Of a stretch of 64,000 bases of DNA, positions 33,987 through 42,752 are shown piece by piece. Every line of letters starts with the position of its first letter. Position 1 is the first letter of the stretch. The position numbers and the translations under genes are program-made. The stretch spans positions 124,001-188,000 of the forward strand of contig CAVPLC010000051.1 in assembly GCA_963705835.1 (NCBI GenBank). The letters are read 5' to 3'. The DNA is from Palsa-504 sp963705835. GTDB lineage: Bacteria > Actinomycetota > Actinomycetes > Streptosporangiales > Streptosporangiaceae. Below the pieces are notes generated by a model, which made no database searches, had not been told where the DNA came from, and saw nothing but the letters and a program-made list of their open reading frames with translations.

Positions 33987-34835
33987 ATGTTCAGCATCGG
34001 GGAGTTCGCGCGGCTCGGCGGCGTATCGGTTCGCACGCTGCGGCACTACGACGAGATCGGGCTGCTGAGACCGGCGACGGTGGACCCGGACACCGGGTAC
34101 CGCGGCTACTCGGCCCGGCAGCTCGGACAGCTCAACCGGATCATCGCCCTGAAGGATCTCGGGCTATCGCTGTCCCAGGCCAGGCGGCTGCTGGCCGGGA
34201 TCACGCTGGAGGAGCTCCAGGGCATGCTCATGCTCCGCCGCGCTCAGCTGGAGCACGAACTAATCGAGCACCAGAACCAGCTGCTCGGGGTGGAGGCCCG
34301 GCTCCGAACCATCGCCAGGGAGGGCGCCATGCCAGCCGATGACATCGTGGCCAAGACGATTCCCGCCGTGGGCGTGGTGGTGATCGCCGGGCCGGCCCCG
34401 GGATGGGGGGCGGAGAACATCGTTCCCGTCGTCAACCGGCTGGCCGGGCAGTTCGACCAGCTGGGGATCGGTGAGCGGGTCAAGGAAGCGGGGCCTCGGA
34501 TCGTCTTCTACGACCACGAGCACGGCGAGAACGTCACCGTTCACCTGGCCCTGCCGGTGACCGAACCGCCGGGCGAGCTGCCCGCCCCGGCGTACTACCG
34601 TGTCATGCCGGAGATCGAGGCGGCGACCACGGTGCGCAACGGCCTGTCGGCGAGCATCTTCCCGATGGTCTACCAGGACCTGGTCCACTGGATCGACGAG
34701 CGCGGCTACCGCGTGGCCCCCGGTCCCGGCCGCGAGGTATGGGTACACGAGGTCGACGACATCGCCGACGTGGATCAGCAGGTGTTCGAGATCCAGCTGC
34801 CGTTCACCCGCATCGCCGGCCCCGACCCGACCTGA
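33987..34835 (+). CDS. MerR-family regulator with GyrI-like effector domain
   Basis: 282 residues. The N-terminal MerR winged helix is FSIGEFARLGGVSVRTLRHYDE followed by the dimer helix (about 75-115). The rest (about 125-280) is a GyrI/BmrR-like effector-binding domain (YYRVMPEIEAATTVRNGL, LVHWIDERGYRVAPGPGREV, then a conserved WVHEVDDI). Such proteins respond to lipophilic cations or drugs. The promoter dyad just upstream suggests that it activates its own gene. No transporter is adjacent; the next genes are a sugar operon under a different dyad. Confidence 0.87.
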   Translation: MFSIGEFARLGGVSVRTLRHYDEIGLLRPATVDPDTGYRGYSARQLGQLNRIIALKDLGLSLSQARRLLAGITLEELQGMLMLRRAQLEHELIEHQNQLLGVEARLRTIAREGAMPADDIVAKTIPAVGVVVIAGPAPGWGAENIVPVVNRLAGQFDQLGIGERVKEAGPRIVFYDHEHGENVTVHLALPVTEPPGELPAPAYYRVMPEIEAATTVRNGLSASIFPMVYQDLVHWIDERGYRVAPGPGREVWVHEVDDIADVDQQVFEIQLPFTRIAGPDPT

Positions 34836-34958
34836 GGACGGCGCGGAGCCGCCGAGCTCCGCACCAAGATCGAATCCCTCGAGTGCTAGAGGAGTAACTA
34901 CCTCCCCCCGGCTTGCGCCCTCACCCGCCGCCCCCGCAACCATGATCATGAAGGGTTC

Positions 34959-34976
34959 ACTACTCAATGGAGTAGT
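34959..34976 (+). promoter_or_regulatory. Perfect 7-bp inverted repeat upstream of the sugar operon
   Basis: ACTACTC-AATG-GAGTAGT, 32 bases before the GTG start of the SDR gene. Likely the operator of a repressor controlling SDR, FAD oxidase and kinase genes. The regulator is not encoded next to it; a GntR-, LacI- or IclR-type protein elsewhere is plausible. Confidence 0.5.
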
Positions 34977-35007
34977 AAAGGCTTCGCGATCATGGGAATG
35001 TCACTGC

Positions 35008-35784
35008 GTGGACATCGCCGACTTCAGCCTTGAGCTGTTCTCGCTGGCCGGGCGCAATGCGCTGGTCACTGGCGGTAATACCGGGCTGGGGCGGGCGTTC
35101 TCGCTCGCCCTGGCCAAGGCGGGCGCCGACGTGTTCGCCGTCGGGCTGGCCGAGGACGACGGGACCACCCGCCGGCTGATCCAGGGCGCCGGGCGGCGGA
35201 TGGAGTTCCTGGTGGCCGACATCACGCAGCCGGGGGTTCCGGCCGCCGTCGTTCGGCGCTGCGTCGAGGCGCTGGGGTCGGTCGACATCCTGGTCAACTC
35301 CGCGGGCGTCGCGCTGCTGGCCGACGTGACAGAGTTCGGCCGTGACCAGTGGGACGCCATGGTGTCGGTCAACCTGACCGCCGCCTTCGAGCTCGCCCAC
35401 GAGGCCAGCAGGTTCATGATCGAGCAGGGATCCGGCAAGATCATCAATATCGCCTCGCTGTTCTCCTTCCTCGGCGGCCAGCGCTCGCCGGCGTACGCCG
35501 CGACCAAGGCCGGGCTCGTGGGCTTCACCAGGGCCTACTGCGACGAGCTGGCGGCCCGCAACATCCAGGTCAACGCCATCGCCCCGGGATACTTCAAGAC
35601 CGCGATCACCGAAGCGACCCGGGCCGATCCGGCCGCCGATCGCCGTATCGTCGAGCACATCCCCGCGGGACGCTGGGGTGAGACCGCCGACCTGATGGGG
35701 GCGACGGTCTTCCTGGCCAGCCGGGCCGCCGACTACGTCAACGGCCATGTCCTGGTCGTCGACGGAGGGTATCTCGTCCGCTGA
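35008..35784 (+). CDS. Short-chain dehydrogenase (gluconate 5-dehydrogenase/KduD-like)
   Basis: 258 residues from GTG 35008; no strong ribosome binding site is seen. Classical SDR: cofactor motif LVTGGNTGLGRAFS, NSAG at the fourth strand, catalytic Ser in NIASLFSFLGG and YAATK as the Y-x3-K pair. The N-terminal IADFSLELFSLAGRNALV pattern is that of 2-deoxy-D-gluconate 3-dehydrogenase and gluconate 5-dehydrogenase homologues. First gene of an operon with an FAD-dependent oxidase and a carbohydrate kinase, so it probably oxidises or reduces a polyol or sugar acid. Confidence 0.82.
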   Translation: MDIADFSLELFSLAGRNALVTGGNTGLGRAFSLALAKAGADVFAVGLAEDDGTTRRLIQGAGRRMEFLVADITQPGVPAAVVRRCVEALGSVDILVNSAGVALLADVTEFGRDQWDAMVSVNLTAAFELAHEASRFMIEQGSGKIINIASLFSFLGGQRSPAYAATKAGLVGFTRAYCDELAARNIQVNAIAPGYFKTAITEATRADPAADRRIVEHIPAGRWGETADLMGATVFLASRAADYVNGHVLVVDGGYLVR

Positions 35785-35809
35785 GCGCGGTTCCCGGCAG
35801 AATCAGCTC

Positions 35810-37279
35810 ATGGTCTCATCCCGATCCCCGCTGAACCGCACGTCGATCGTCAAGGCGATGACCGAACTGCTCGGGCCCGACGCCGTCGAGACCGGCGAGG
35901 AGCAGCTGAAGGCGGCCAGCGTCGACCGTTTCAAGAAGTACACGTCGGTCCACGGCATCTACGACGGGCCGATCCCGGCCGCGATCGTGTACCCCTCCTC
36001 GACGGCGGGCGTGGCGGCGGTCCTGCGGTTCGCCGAGGAGAACCTCGTCAACGTCGTTCCGCGCACCGGAGGGACCGCCACCGAGGGCGGGCTGGAGACC
36101 GTGGTCGAGGACAGCCTCGTGGTCGACGGGTCGCGGATGAACGCGATCACCTCGATCGACCCGGTCGACATGATGGCCACCACGCAGTGCGGTGTCCGCC
36201 TGGCCGAACTGGAGGACATCCTGCGGGCCCGGGGCCTGACCACCGGCCATTCGCCGCAGTCCAAGCCGCTCGCCCAGATGGGCGGCCTGGTCGCGACCCG
36301 GTCGATCGGCCAGTTCTCCACGCTGTACGGCGGGATCGAGGACCTGGTCGTGGGCCTGGAAGCCGTCTTCCCCGGCGGGAGGGTCACCCGCATCAAGAAC
36401 GTGCCCCGCCGGGCCGCGGGCCCGGACATCCGTCACGTCGTCATCGGCAGCGAAGGCGCGCTGTGCTTCATCACCGAGGTGACGGTCAAGCTCTTCCGCT
36501 ACCAGCCGGAGAACAACCGGTACTTCGGCTTCCTGGTCGAGGAGTTCGAGGACGGCATCGAGGCCCTGCGCGAGCTGATCACCGCCGGGTACCGGCCCTC
36601 GGTGTGCCGGGTCTACTCGCCCGAGGACGCCCGGCAGCACTTCGCCGGCTTCTACCGGGGAAAGAACGTCGTCGTGCTCGTCGCCGAGGGCCCGAAGGGC
36701 ATCGCCGACGCCACCGCGGAGGCGATCGAGGAGCTGTTCGCCGGGCGCGATTGCGAGCGTGTCGACGGCGGCCTGATCCGGCGGTGGTTCGACAACCTGA
36801 ACTGGGGCCAGGACAAGATCGACGCCGAGAAGGCGGACATGCTCATCCGCTCCCACCTCGGGTACACCACCGAGGTGTCCGTCGACTGGTCACGGGTCGG
36901 CGAGCTGTTCTACGCCGTCATGGGCCGGATCCGCGGCGAGTTCCCGCGAGCCGGTGACCTGACCATGCTCGGCGCGCACTCCTCGCACAGCTACCAGACC
37001 GGAACCAACCTCTACTTCGTCTACGACTACACGATCCGGAGCAGCCCTCGCGAAGAGATCGAGGTGTACCACAAGCCGCTGAACGCGATCATCGTCGAGG
37101 AGGCCCTGCGGCTCGGCGGGTCGATGGTGCACCACCACGGGATCGGCAAATACCGCACGCCCTGGGTGCGGGAGGAGCACGGCAGCGCCTACTACCTGCT
37201 GTCGACGCTCAAGGGGGCGTTCGACTCCCGCGGCGTGATGAACGCGGGCACGATCTTCCCGCTGGAGCCGGGCGCGTGA
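35810..37279 (+). CDS. FAD-binding oxidase (FAD_binding_4/FAD-oxidase_C, AGPS/glycolate oxidase-like)
   Basis: 489 residues from ATG 35810, 25 bases after the SDR stop. The PP-loop of the VAO/PCMH flavoprotein superfamily is VVPRTGGTATEGG, followed by GHSPQSKPLAQMGGLVATR and VIGSEGALCFITEVTVKLF. The C-terminal cap ends with SMVHHHGIGKYRTPW, the triple-His motif of alkyldihydroxyacetone-phosphate synthase-like proteins. In this operon it more likely oxidises a sugar- or polyol-derived hydroxyacid. The kinase gene overlaps its stop by 4 bp. Confidence 0.82.
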   Translation: MVSSRSPLNRTSIVKAMTELLGPDAVETGEEQLKAASVDRFKKYTSVHGIYDGPIPAAIVYPSSTAGVAAVLRFAEENLVNVVPRTGGTATEGGLETVVEDSLVVDGSRMNAITSIDPVDMMATTQCGVRLAELEDILRARGLTTGHSPQSKPLAQMGGLVATRSIGQFSTLYGGIEDLVVGLEAVFPGGRVTRIKNVPRRAAGPDIRHVVIGSEGALCFITEVTVKLFRYQPENNRYFGFLVEEFEDGIEALRELITAGYRPSVCRVYSPEDARQHFAGFYRGKNVVVLVAEGPKGIADATAEAIEELFAGRDCERVDGGLIRRWFDNLNWGQDKIDAEKADMLIRSHLGYTTEVSVDWSRVGELFYAVMGRIRGEFPRAGDLTMLGAHSSHSYQTGTNLYFVYDYTIRSSPREEIEVYHKPLNAIIVEEALRLGGSMVHHHGIGKYRTPWVREEHGSAYYLLSTLKGAFDSRGVMNAGTIFPLEPGA

Positions 37280-38697
37280 CGCCGTACCTGCTGGCCATCG
37301 ACAACGGGTCACAGAGCACCAAGGTGACGATCTTCGACCCGCGCGGCCGCGCGGTCGCCTCGGCCCGCAGGCAGCTCAGGCCGTACGACACCACCGTGCC
37401 GGGGCACGCCGTCCATCCGGGTGACGACATCTGGGACTCCATCCGGGAGGCCTGCCGTGAGGCCATGGACCGGTTCTGCGGCCAGTTCTCGGGCCACACG
37501 GCAGACATCGTGGCCGTCGGCCTGTGCACCATCCGGTTCTGCCGGGCCCTGCTGGCCGCCGACGGCAGCCTCGCCGAGCCGGTGATGAGCTGGATGGACG
37601 AACGGGTCGCCCGTCCCTACGAGCCGGCGAACCCCCGGACCCGCTACGTCACCACCTCCTCCGGTTACATCACCCACCGGCTGACCGGCCGGCTGACGGA
37701 CGCCGCGGCCAACTACCAGGGTGTCTGGCCCATCGACCAGGACACCGCGGCCTGGTCGAACGATCCGGCCGTCTACGCCGCCACCGGCATGACGCGCGAC
37801 ATGCTCTTCGACCTGGTCCCGCCGGGCGGCCTGCTCGGTTCGGTGACGCCGGCGGCGGCCTCGGCCACGGGCATCCCGCCCGGCCTGCCGGTGTACGCCA
37901 CGGCCAACGACAAGGCCGTCGAGGCGCTGGGCAGCGGGCTGGAGGACGACGGCACCGTGCTGCTGTCGCTGGGCACCTACATCGCGGCGATGACGTTCGG
38001 CTCGTCTTCGCGGAGCACGGACGACAGCTACTGGGTCAACTTCGCGGCGCGGCCCGGGAGGTACCTGTACGAGAGCACCGGGATCCGGCGCGGCATGTGG
38101 ATGGTGAGCTGGTTCGGCTCCGTGCTGGGGGGCCCGCCGCCCGATGCCCTCAACGCCGAGGCCAGCGGGCTGGCGCCGGGCTGCAACGGGCTGCTCACGC
38201 TGCCGGACTGGCTGGCACCCGGCCACGCGGCCTGGCGCCGGGGCGCGCTGCTGGGCTTTGACGGCAGCCAGGGGCGCGCTCACATCTACCGCTCGATCCT
38301 CGAAGGCATCGCGCTGACGATGGCGAACAACACCGCGGCGATGGAACGGGCGCTGGGGCGGCGGCTTTCGCCGGTCCTCGTGTCCGGCGGCGGATCGCGC
38401 TCGGACCTGATGATGCGGATCGTCGCCGACGTCTTCGACCGCCCCGCCCGCCGTACCACGGTCAACGACGCCGCCGGCCTCGGGGCCGCCATCTGCGCCG
38501 CGGTCGGCCACGGCATCTACCCGGACTGGGGCCAGGCCACCGCGGCGATGGTCGCCGCCGGCGACGGGTTCGCGCCCGACGCCGTCGCGGCCCGCGCCTA
38601 CCAGCAGATCAACAGGGTGTACGCGGGCCTGACCGCGTACACCGACCCGCTGTTCCGCTCGATGGCCGACGGGTTCCAGGGCCTGGAACGCGCCTGA
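37276..38697 (+). CDS. FGGY-family carbohydrate kinase
   Basis: 473 residues, GTGA overlap with the preceding gene. ATP-site phosphate 1 motif AIDNGSQSTKVTIFD at the N-terminus, VMSWMDERVARPY as the substrate-side MxWxDxR motif, the catalytic Asp in TANDKAVEALGSG, and the adenosine motif LVSGGGSRSDLMMRIVADVF. It phosphorylates a ketose or polyol such as xylulose, ribulose or erythritol; which one cannot be read. Completes an SDR, oxidase and kinase catabolic unit. No transporter gene is adjacent. Confidence 0.87.
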   Translation: MTPYLLAIDNGSQSTKVTIFDPRGRAVASARRQLRPYDTTVPGHAVHPGDDIWDSIREACREAMDRFCGQFSGHTADIVAVGLCTIRFCRALLAADGSLAEPVMSWMDERVARPYEPANPRTRYVTTSSGYITHRLTGRLTDAAANYQGVWPIDQDTAAWSNDPAVYAATGMTRDMLFDLVPPGGLLGSVTPAAASATGIPPGLPVYATANDKAVEALGSGLEDDGTVLLSLGTYIAAMTFGSSSRSTDDSYWVNFAARPGRYLYESTGIRRGMWMVSWFGSVLGGPPPDALNAEASGLAPGCNGLLTLPDWLAPGHAAWRRGALLGFDGSQGRAHIYRSILEGIALTMANNTAAMERALGRRLSPVLVSGGGSRSDLMMRIVADVFDRPARRTTVNDAAGLGAAICAAVGHGIYPDWGQATAAMVAAGDGFAPDAVAARAYQQINRVYAGLTAYTDPLFRSMADGFQGLERA

Positions 38698-38710
38698 CCG
38701 GAAATCGCGC

Positions 38711-38749
38711 TTGACCTTGACCCAGGGTCAGGGTCCGAGCATGGGTGCC
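38711..38749 (+). promoter_or_regulatory. MerR-type promoter/operator of the DrrAB-like exporter
   Basis: TTGACC at 38711-38716 as -35, with the perfect 13-bp palindrome TGACCCAGGGTCA (38718-38730) in the stretched spacer. A -10 near GAGCAT (38737-38742) would place the transcript start at about ATG 38750, so it is leaderless. The layout parallels the MerR promoter at 33949. The MerR gene at 40573 is the obvious regulator. Confidence 0.55.
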
Positions 38750-39745
38750 ATGAACGCACCGACCAATAACGCGGTCGCCGCGAACGGCCTGCGCAAGACC
38801 TACGGCGACAAGGTTGTCCTGGACGGGGTCGACCTCAGCATCGGGGAGGGTGAGGTCTTCGCGCTGCTCGGGCCCAATGGCGCGGGCAAGACCACCACGG
38901 TGAAGATCCTGTCCACCCTGATCCCGGCGGACGCCGGCACGGCCAGCGTCATGGGGCACGACGTGCGCGGCGAGGCCGGGGCGGTACGCGCCGCCATCGG
39001 GGTCACCGGGCAGTTCTCCGCGGTCGACGACTGGCTCACCGGCGAGGAGAACCTGCTCCTCATGGGCCGCCTGCTGCACGTCCCGGCGGCCGAGCGACGG
39101 GCGCGGGCCGCCGGGCTGCTTGATCTGTTCGACCTCGCCGACGCGGCGGCGCGGGCCCCGGCCACCTACTCCGGCGGCATGAAGCGCCGCCTCGACATCG
39201 CGATGACGCTGATGGGGCGGCCACGGCTGATCTTCCTCGACGAGCCCACGGCCGGCCTGGACCCGCGCAGCCGCCACACGACGTGGCAGCTTATCCGGGA
39301 GCTGGTCGCCGACGGCGTGACCATCTTGCTGACCACGCAGTACCTGGAGGAGGCCGACCAGCTCGCCGACCGCATCGCCGTGCTGGACCGGGGCCGCATC
39401 GTCGCCGAGGGCACGCCGAAGGAACTCAAGCAGCGCGTCCCCGGCGCGCACATCCTGCTGCGCTTCGCCGACGCCGCCTCGCTGGAGGCGGCCGCCCGGG
39501 CGCTGCCCGAGGGCGCGCGCGACGACGAGGAGCTGGTGCTGCGGGTGCCGAACGAGGGCGGGATCTCCTCGCTCCGTGACGTGCTCACCCGCCTCGGCGA
39601 CGGCGTCGCCGTGGAAGACCTGTCCATCCACACGCCAGACCTCGACGACGTGTTCTTCGCCCTGACCGGCGACGCCTCCCCGGACCTCTCCCCCAACCCT
39701 TCCCCCGACCCTTCCCCCGACCCTTCGAAGGAGCAGGCCCGATGA
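38750..39745 (+). CDS. ABC exporter ATPase, DrrA-like
   Basis: 331 residues from ATG 38750 (ATG 38741 possible). Walker A LLGPNGAGKTTT, signature TYSGGMKRRLDIAM, Walker B RLIFLDEPTAGLDPRS. The switch position reads LLTTQYLEEADQL, with Gln in place of His as is typical of the DrrA group. After the usual C-terminal regulatory part (ending DDVFFALTG) there is a repetitive tail S-P-D-P encoded by 12-bp repeats (39697-39728). Couples ATP to drug or lipid efflux through the permease encoded by the next gene, which overlaps by 4 bp. Confidence 0.88.
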   Translation: MNAPTNNAVAANGLRKTYGDKVVLDGVDLSIGEGEVFALLGPNGAGKTTTVKILSTLIPADAGTASVMGHDVRGEAGAVRAAIGVTGQFSAVDDWLTGEENLLLMGRLLHVPAAERRARAAGLLDLFDLADAAARAPATYSGGMKRRLDIAMTLMGRPRLIFLDEPTAGLDPRSRHTTWQLIRELVADGVTILLTTQYLEEADQLADRIAVLDRGRIVAEGTPKELKQRVPGAHILLRFADAASLEAAARALPEGARDDEELVLRVPNEGGISSLRDVLTRLGDGVAVEDLSIHTPDLDDVFFALTGDASPDLSPNPSPDPSPDPSKEQAR

Positions 39746-40530
39746 CCACGCTGACCATCGCCGCCCAGGACGCCGGCACCATGGTCGGGCGCGAGCTCAA
39801 GCACACCCTGCGGTTCCCGTTGCTGCTCATCGGCTCGATCCTGGGGCCGGTGGTGTTCCTGCTGCTGTTCGTCTACATCTTGGGCGGGCCGATCGGCGGC
39901 GGGCTCGGGACCGCGGCCCGGGGCGAACCGTACGTCGACTTCCTCGTGCCCGGCATCTTGATGATGACGGTGGCGGCGGGCTCGGGCACCACGGCGATCA
40001 CCGTGTGCACGGACATGACCGGTGGCATCATCGACCGGTTCCGCACCATGCCCATCGCCCGCGGCGCCGTGCTGACCGGGCACGTCGGGGGCAGCGTGCT
40101 GCGCACGCTGGTGACGACCACGGTGGTCACCGGGGTCGCGCTGGCGGTCGGGTTCCGGCCGGTGGCTTCGGTCGCGGACTGGTTCGCGGTCGCCGGCATC
40201 GTCGTGGCGTTCGCGTTCGCGCTGGCCTGGGTGTCGGTCGCCCTCGGCCTGATGGCCAAGACCGTCGCGGGCGCGAACAGCGCGAGCCTGCCGATCCAGT
40301 TCCTGCTGCCGTTCTTGTCCAGCGCGTTCGTGCCTGCCGATTCGATGCCCGCCGGCGTGCGCTGGTTCTCGGAGCACCAGCCGTTCACCCCGGTCGTGGA
40401 GTCCATGCGCGCCCTGCTGACCGGCGCGCCGCTCGGCAACACCGCCTACCTGGCCCTGGCCTGGTGCGCGGGGATCGCGCTGGCCGGGTACCTGTGGGCC
40501 CGGGTCGCGTTCCGCCGCGGCACCCGGTGA
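39742..40530 (+). CDS. ABC-2 type permease, DrrB-like
   Basis: 262 residues with six membrane segments (for example LLLIGSILGPVVFLLLFVYI and FLVPGILMMTVAAGSGTTAI). The ABC2 signature FRTMPIARGAVLTGHVGGS and the QFLLPFLSSAFVPADSMP loop are typical of daunorubicin-resistance-like permeases. It overlaps the ATPase gene (ATGA), and the two form the transporter. Substrate unknown; regulated by the neighbouring MerR protein. Confidence 0.87.
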   Translation: MTTLTIAAQDAGTMVGRELKHTLRFPLLLIGSILGPVVFLLLFVYILGGPIGGGLGTAARGEPYVDFLVPGILMMTVAAGSGTTAITVCTDMTGGIIDRFRTMPIARGAVLTGHVGGSVLRTLVTTTVVTGVALAVGFRPVASVADWFAVAGIVVAFAFALAWVSVALGLMAKTVAGANSASLPIQFLLPFLSSAFVPADSMPAGVRWFSEHQPFTPVVESMRALLTGAPLGNTAYLALAWCAGIALAGYLWARVAFRRGTR

Positions 40531-40572
40531 CATGATGAACGTCCGGATCCGGTCGAAGGGAGGCCCTACCGC

Positions 40573-41478
40573 ATGATCACCATCGGGCAGCTCGCCGGCT
40601 ACGCGGGCGTGACGGTCAAGGCCGTCCGCCACTACCATCAGCGCGGCCTGCTCGATGAGCCGCCGCGGGACTCGTCGGGGTACCGCCGCTACACCGCCGA
40701 GCACGCCATCCAGCTCGTCAAGATCAAGACGCTCGCCGAGGCCGGCGTGCCGCTCGCCCGCGTCAAGGATCTGCTCGCCGCCGACCCCGGCCGGTTCGCC
40801 GAGGCGATCGGGGAGATCGACCGTACCCTGGCCGAACGAGCCGAGGAGCTGGTCCGCTCCCGCGAACGGATCGCGCTGCTGCGCGCGGGCGACGGGCTGT
40901 TCGTCTCGGCGGAGGTCGCCGGTTACCTGGACCAGCTGCGCGAACTCGGCGTGAGCCAGCGCTCGGTGCAGATGGAGCGGGACGGCTGGATCCTCATGCA
41001 GTCGGCCTCGCCGAAGGAGGCGGCCGTCTGGATCGCCGACAAGATCGACGCGATGCGCGATCCGGAGTTCCGGGCCATCTACCTCGAATACGACGCGGCG
41101 TTGGGCTGGTCCCCGGACGACCCCCGGATCAGCGCGCTGGCCGAGCGAACCGAGCGGTGGCTGGCCAGCCGGTACCGCGGGCAGGGGGCCGGACAGCCGG
41201 TCCGGGACCCGGCGGTCGCCGTCGCGCGCCTGGTCGAGACGTCGGTCGGCGAGTCGTCGCCGGCCTGGGCCCGACTCACCGAGCTCGGCCGCAAGCAACG
41301 CGCACTTTTCGGCTCGCCGGGCGTATCTGATGCGTTAACCGTCCCCTCCGTCGAGGTGACGGCGGCGAGCGTGCCGCCGTCCGGTACGACGCGAGGGGGA
41401 GAGCCGTGTCACCTAGAACCGGTCCAAGAATGCGCGTTTACCCGCGCGCAGCGGCCAGCCGCAGCAGGTCTGCGCTGA
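40573..41478 (+). CDS. MerR-family regulator of the adjacent ABC exporter
   Basis: 301 residues, AGGGAGG eight bases upstream of ATG 40573. DNA-binding domain ITIGQLAGYAGVTVKAVRHYH then RGLLDEPPRDSSGYRRYT; dimer helix around 80-115. The folded effector part seems to end near RKQRALFG (about residue 250). The last 50 residues (SVPPSGTTRGGEPCHLEPVQ) look out of register with any domain and run into a region of gene fragments, so the true C-terminus may have been replaced by rearrangement. Probable activator at the palindrome 38718-38730. Confidence 0.83.
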   Translation: MITIGQLAGYAGVTVKAVRHYHQRGLLDEPPRDSSGYRRYTAEHAIQLVKIKTLAEAGVPLARVKDLLAADPGRFAEAIGEIDRTLAERAEELVRSRERIALLRAGDGLFVSAEVAGYLDQLRELGVSQRSVQMERDGWILMQSASPKEAAVWIADKIDAMRDPEFRAIYLEYDAALGWSPDDPRISALAERTERWLASRYRGQGAGQPVRDPAVAVARLVETSVGESSPAWARLTELGRKQRALFGSPGVSDALTVPSVEVTAASVPPSGTTRGGEPCHLEPVQECAFTRAQRPAAAGLR

Positions 41479-41834
41479 TCAGCGAGTACGAATCCCGGAT
41501 ACCCAATGCTCTGCAGCGAGCCAGGCTGGCCAGCATGGCCGGGGTGCCCGCCGCCGAAGTCGCGGGCAAGTCCATCGCGACACTCAAGAACGAACTGGCG
41601 ATCGACCCGATCCTGTTCAACTTCGAGCTGGTCTGCGGCCAGGTGGTCAAGGTCGACCCCGCCACGGGGGTCAAGTACCCGGTGCCCGGGGCCACGGTCA
41701 ACGTCTACGACCTGGTCTGTCACTGGCTCTGGTTCTTTCCGCCCGACTGGCCGTGGTCATGGGGCTTCCGGCTTCCCGAGTGCGTCTCGGAGCTGATCCG
41801 CGGTGAGAGTCGGCTGGCTGGCCGAGGAGGCGAC
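41406..41834 (+). pseudogene. Fragment of a secreted-type hypothetical protein (N-terminal part)
   Basis: The frame encodes ESRIPNALQRARLASMAGVP, FELVCGQVVKVDPATGVKYP, VPGATVNVYDLVCHWLWFFP, then PDWPWSWGFRLPECVSELI, after which the similarity to any single protein stops. The pattern VDPxTGxxxPVPGATVxVxD is that of large actinobacterial proteins with carboxypeptidase-regulatory-like domains. The downstream part of such a gene appears from 42064 in another frame. It overlaps the end of the MerR gene in a different frame. Function unknown; interpreted as a broken gene. Confidence 0.5.
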
Positions 41835-42125
41835 ATGAACGCGAGAGGCCGGGATGGGGATGCGGCAGGACTGGTCGCTCCGGTGCCGTTGCGGAGCTGG
41901 ATCGGTACCGAGCGCATCGCGATCGGGAGCGTGCCGCCGGCCGGGCTGGTCGGGGACCTGGCCCTGCAGGGCGTGACCCACGTGGTCAACTGCCGGCCGT
42001 GGCTCGTGGTGCGGCGACGCTGGCTGGGCCGCACATCCGCTGTTCCAGGACGTCGAGCTCGACGTGGCTCAGTTCGCGGTCGCCAGCCCGTTCCCCGGCT
42101 GCCAGCCGCAGGGGATCGGATGTGA
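41835..42125 (+). pseudogene. N-terminal fragment resembling a dual-specificity protein phosphatase
   Basis: ATG 41835 has AGGAGG four bases upstream. The first 60 residues (RSWIGTERIAIGSVPPAGLV, then GDLALQGVTHVVNCRP) match the N-terminal substrate-side part of DSP-type phosphatases. The sequence then turns into arginine-rich filler and stops at 42125 without the catalytic C-x5-R loop, so it cannot be an active phosphatase. A second, out-of-context copy of the same segment lies at 42368-42454. Confidence 0.5.
41912..41994 (+). repeat. Duplicated segment, copy 1
   Basis: About 83 bases beginning GCGCATCGCGATCGGG, about 90 percent identical by eye to 42368-42454. Shared blocks are GGGCTGGTCGGGGACCTGGC and CAGGGCGTGAC, ending AACTGCC. 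Confidence 0.75.
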
Positions 42126-42738
42126 GAACGAGCCGGCCATCGTCCAGATCGGCTATCTGGACGTGAACCCCAGTTACCTGGATCCGGCCACCGGCTTCGC
42201 CATACGGATGAACAAGGACTCCGGCGGTGACGTGCCCTCTACCGCTCCCTTCCAGGGGGTCCTGCCGCTGTTCGGCTGCGCGCCGGACGCCCAGTTCTAC
42301 CGCGTCATGGCGAGCTATGCGGACAGCAGCGGGCTGGTGTTCGATTCGAGCGGATCAGTGGTGCCGCGCGCATCGCGATCGGGGCGGTGCGCGCCGCGCC
42401 GGCGGGCTGGTCGGGGACCTGGCCCGGCAGGGCGTGACGCACGCGGCGAACTGCCTGCTGGGCCGCCTGGCCTCGTGGTGGAGCCCCCGCTCTCGAACGA
42501 CCTGCGCCACATCTACGACGGCCCCACGGATAACAGCATCGGCGGAACCGTAACCTACAAGATCAGCGCCGACGCGGCCAACGGCTGCTACAGCTGGACC
42601 CTCACGGCCTTCAGCCGGGCGTTCACCCCGAACGACTCCGCCGGTCTCACCGACATGGGCGGGTTCGCCTGGAACTACACCCAGACGTGGATCTGGTCGA
42701 ACGCCCTGACCTCGGTCGGCGTCATCACCACCGGATAA
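42064..42738 (+). pseudogene. Fragment of a secreted-type hypothetical protein (C-terminal part) interrupted by repeat copy 2
   Basis: The frame gives ordinary protein sequence at both ends (FAVASPFPGCQPQGIGCENE, IVQIGYLDVNPSYLDPATGF; later LRHIYDGPTDNSIGGTVTYK and WNYTQTWIWSNALTSVGVIT). Between about 42355 and 42475 it runs through the duplicated phosphatase-like segment in the wrong frame, producing Arg/Gly/Pro filler. The insert happens to keep the frame open. Probably the remainder of a large gene whose start is at or before 41406. No function assigned. Confidence 0.45.
42368..42454 (+). repeat. Duplicated segment, copy 2
   Basis: 87 bases beginning GCGCATCGCGATCGGG, homologous to 41912-41994 with a few substitutions and a 4-base length difference. 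In the phosphatase frame it reads ARIAIG and GLVGDLARQGVTHAANC. It interrupts the hypothetical reading frame at 42064-42738. Confidence 0.75.
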
Positions 42739-42752
42739 GGAGGAGCCCGCCC

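Noticed and set aside
39166..41298. Long minus-strand frame opposite the DrrAB and MerR genes
   Set aside because: Low-complexity Arg/Gly/Asp sequence, no motif, opposite a well-supported operon.
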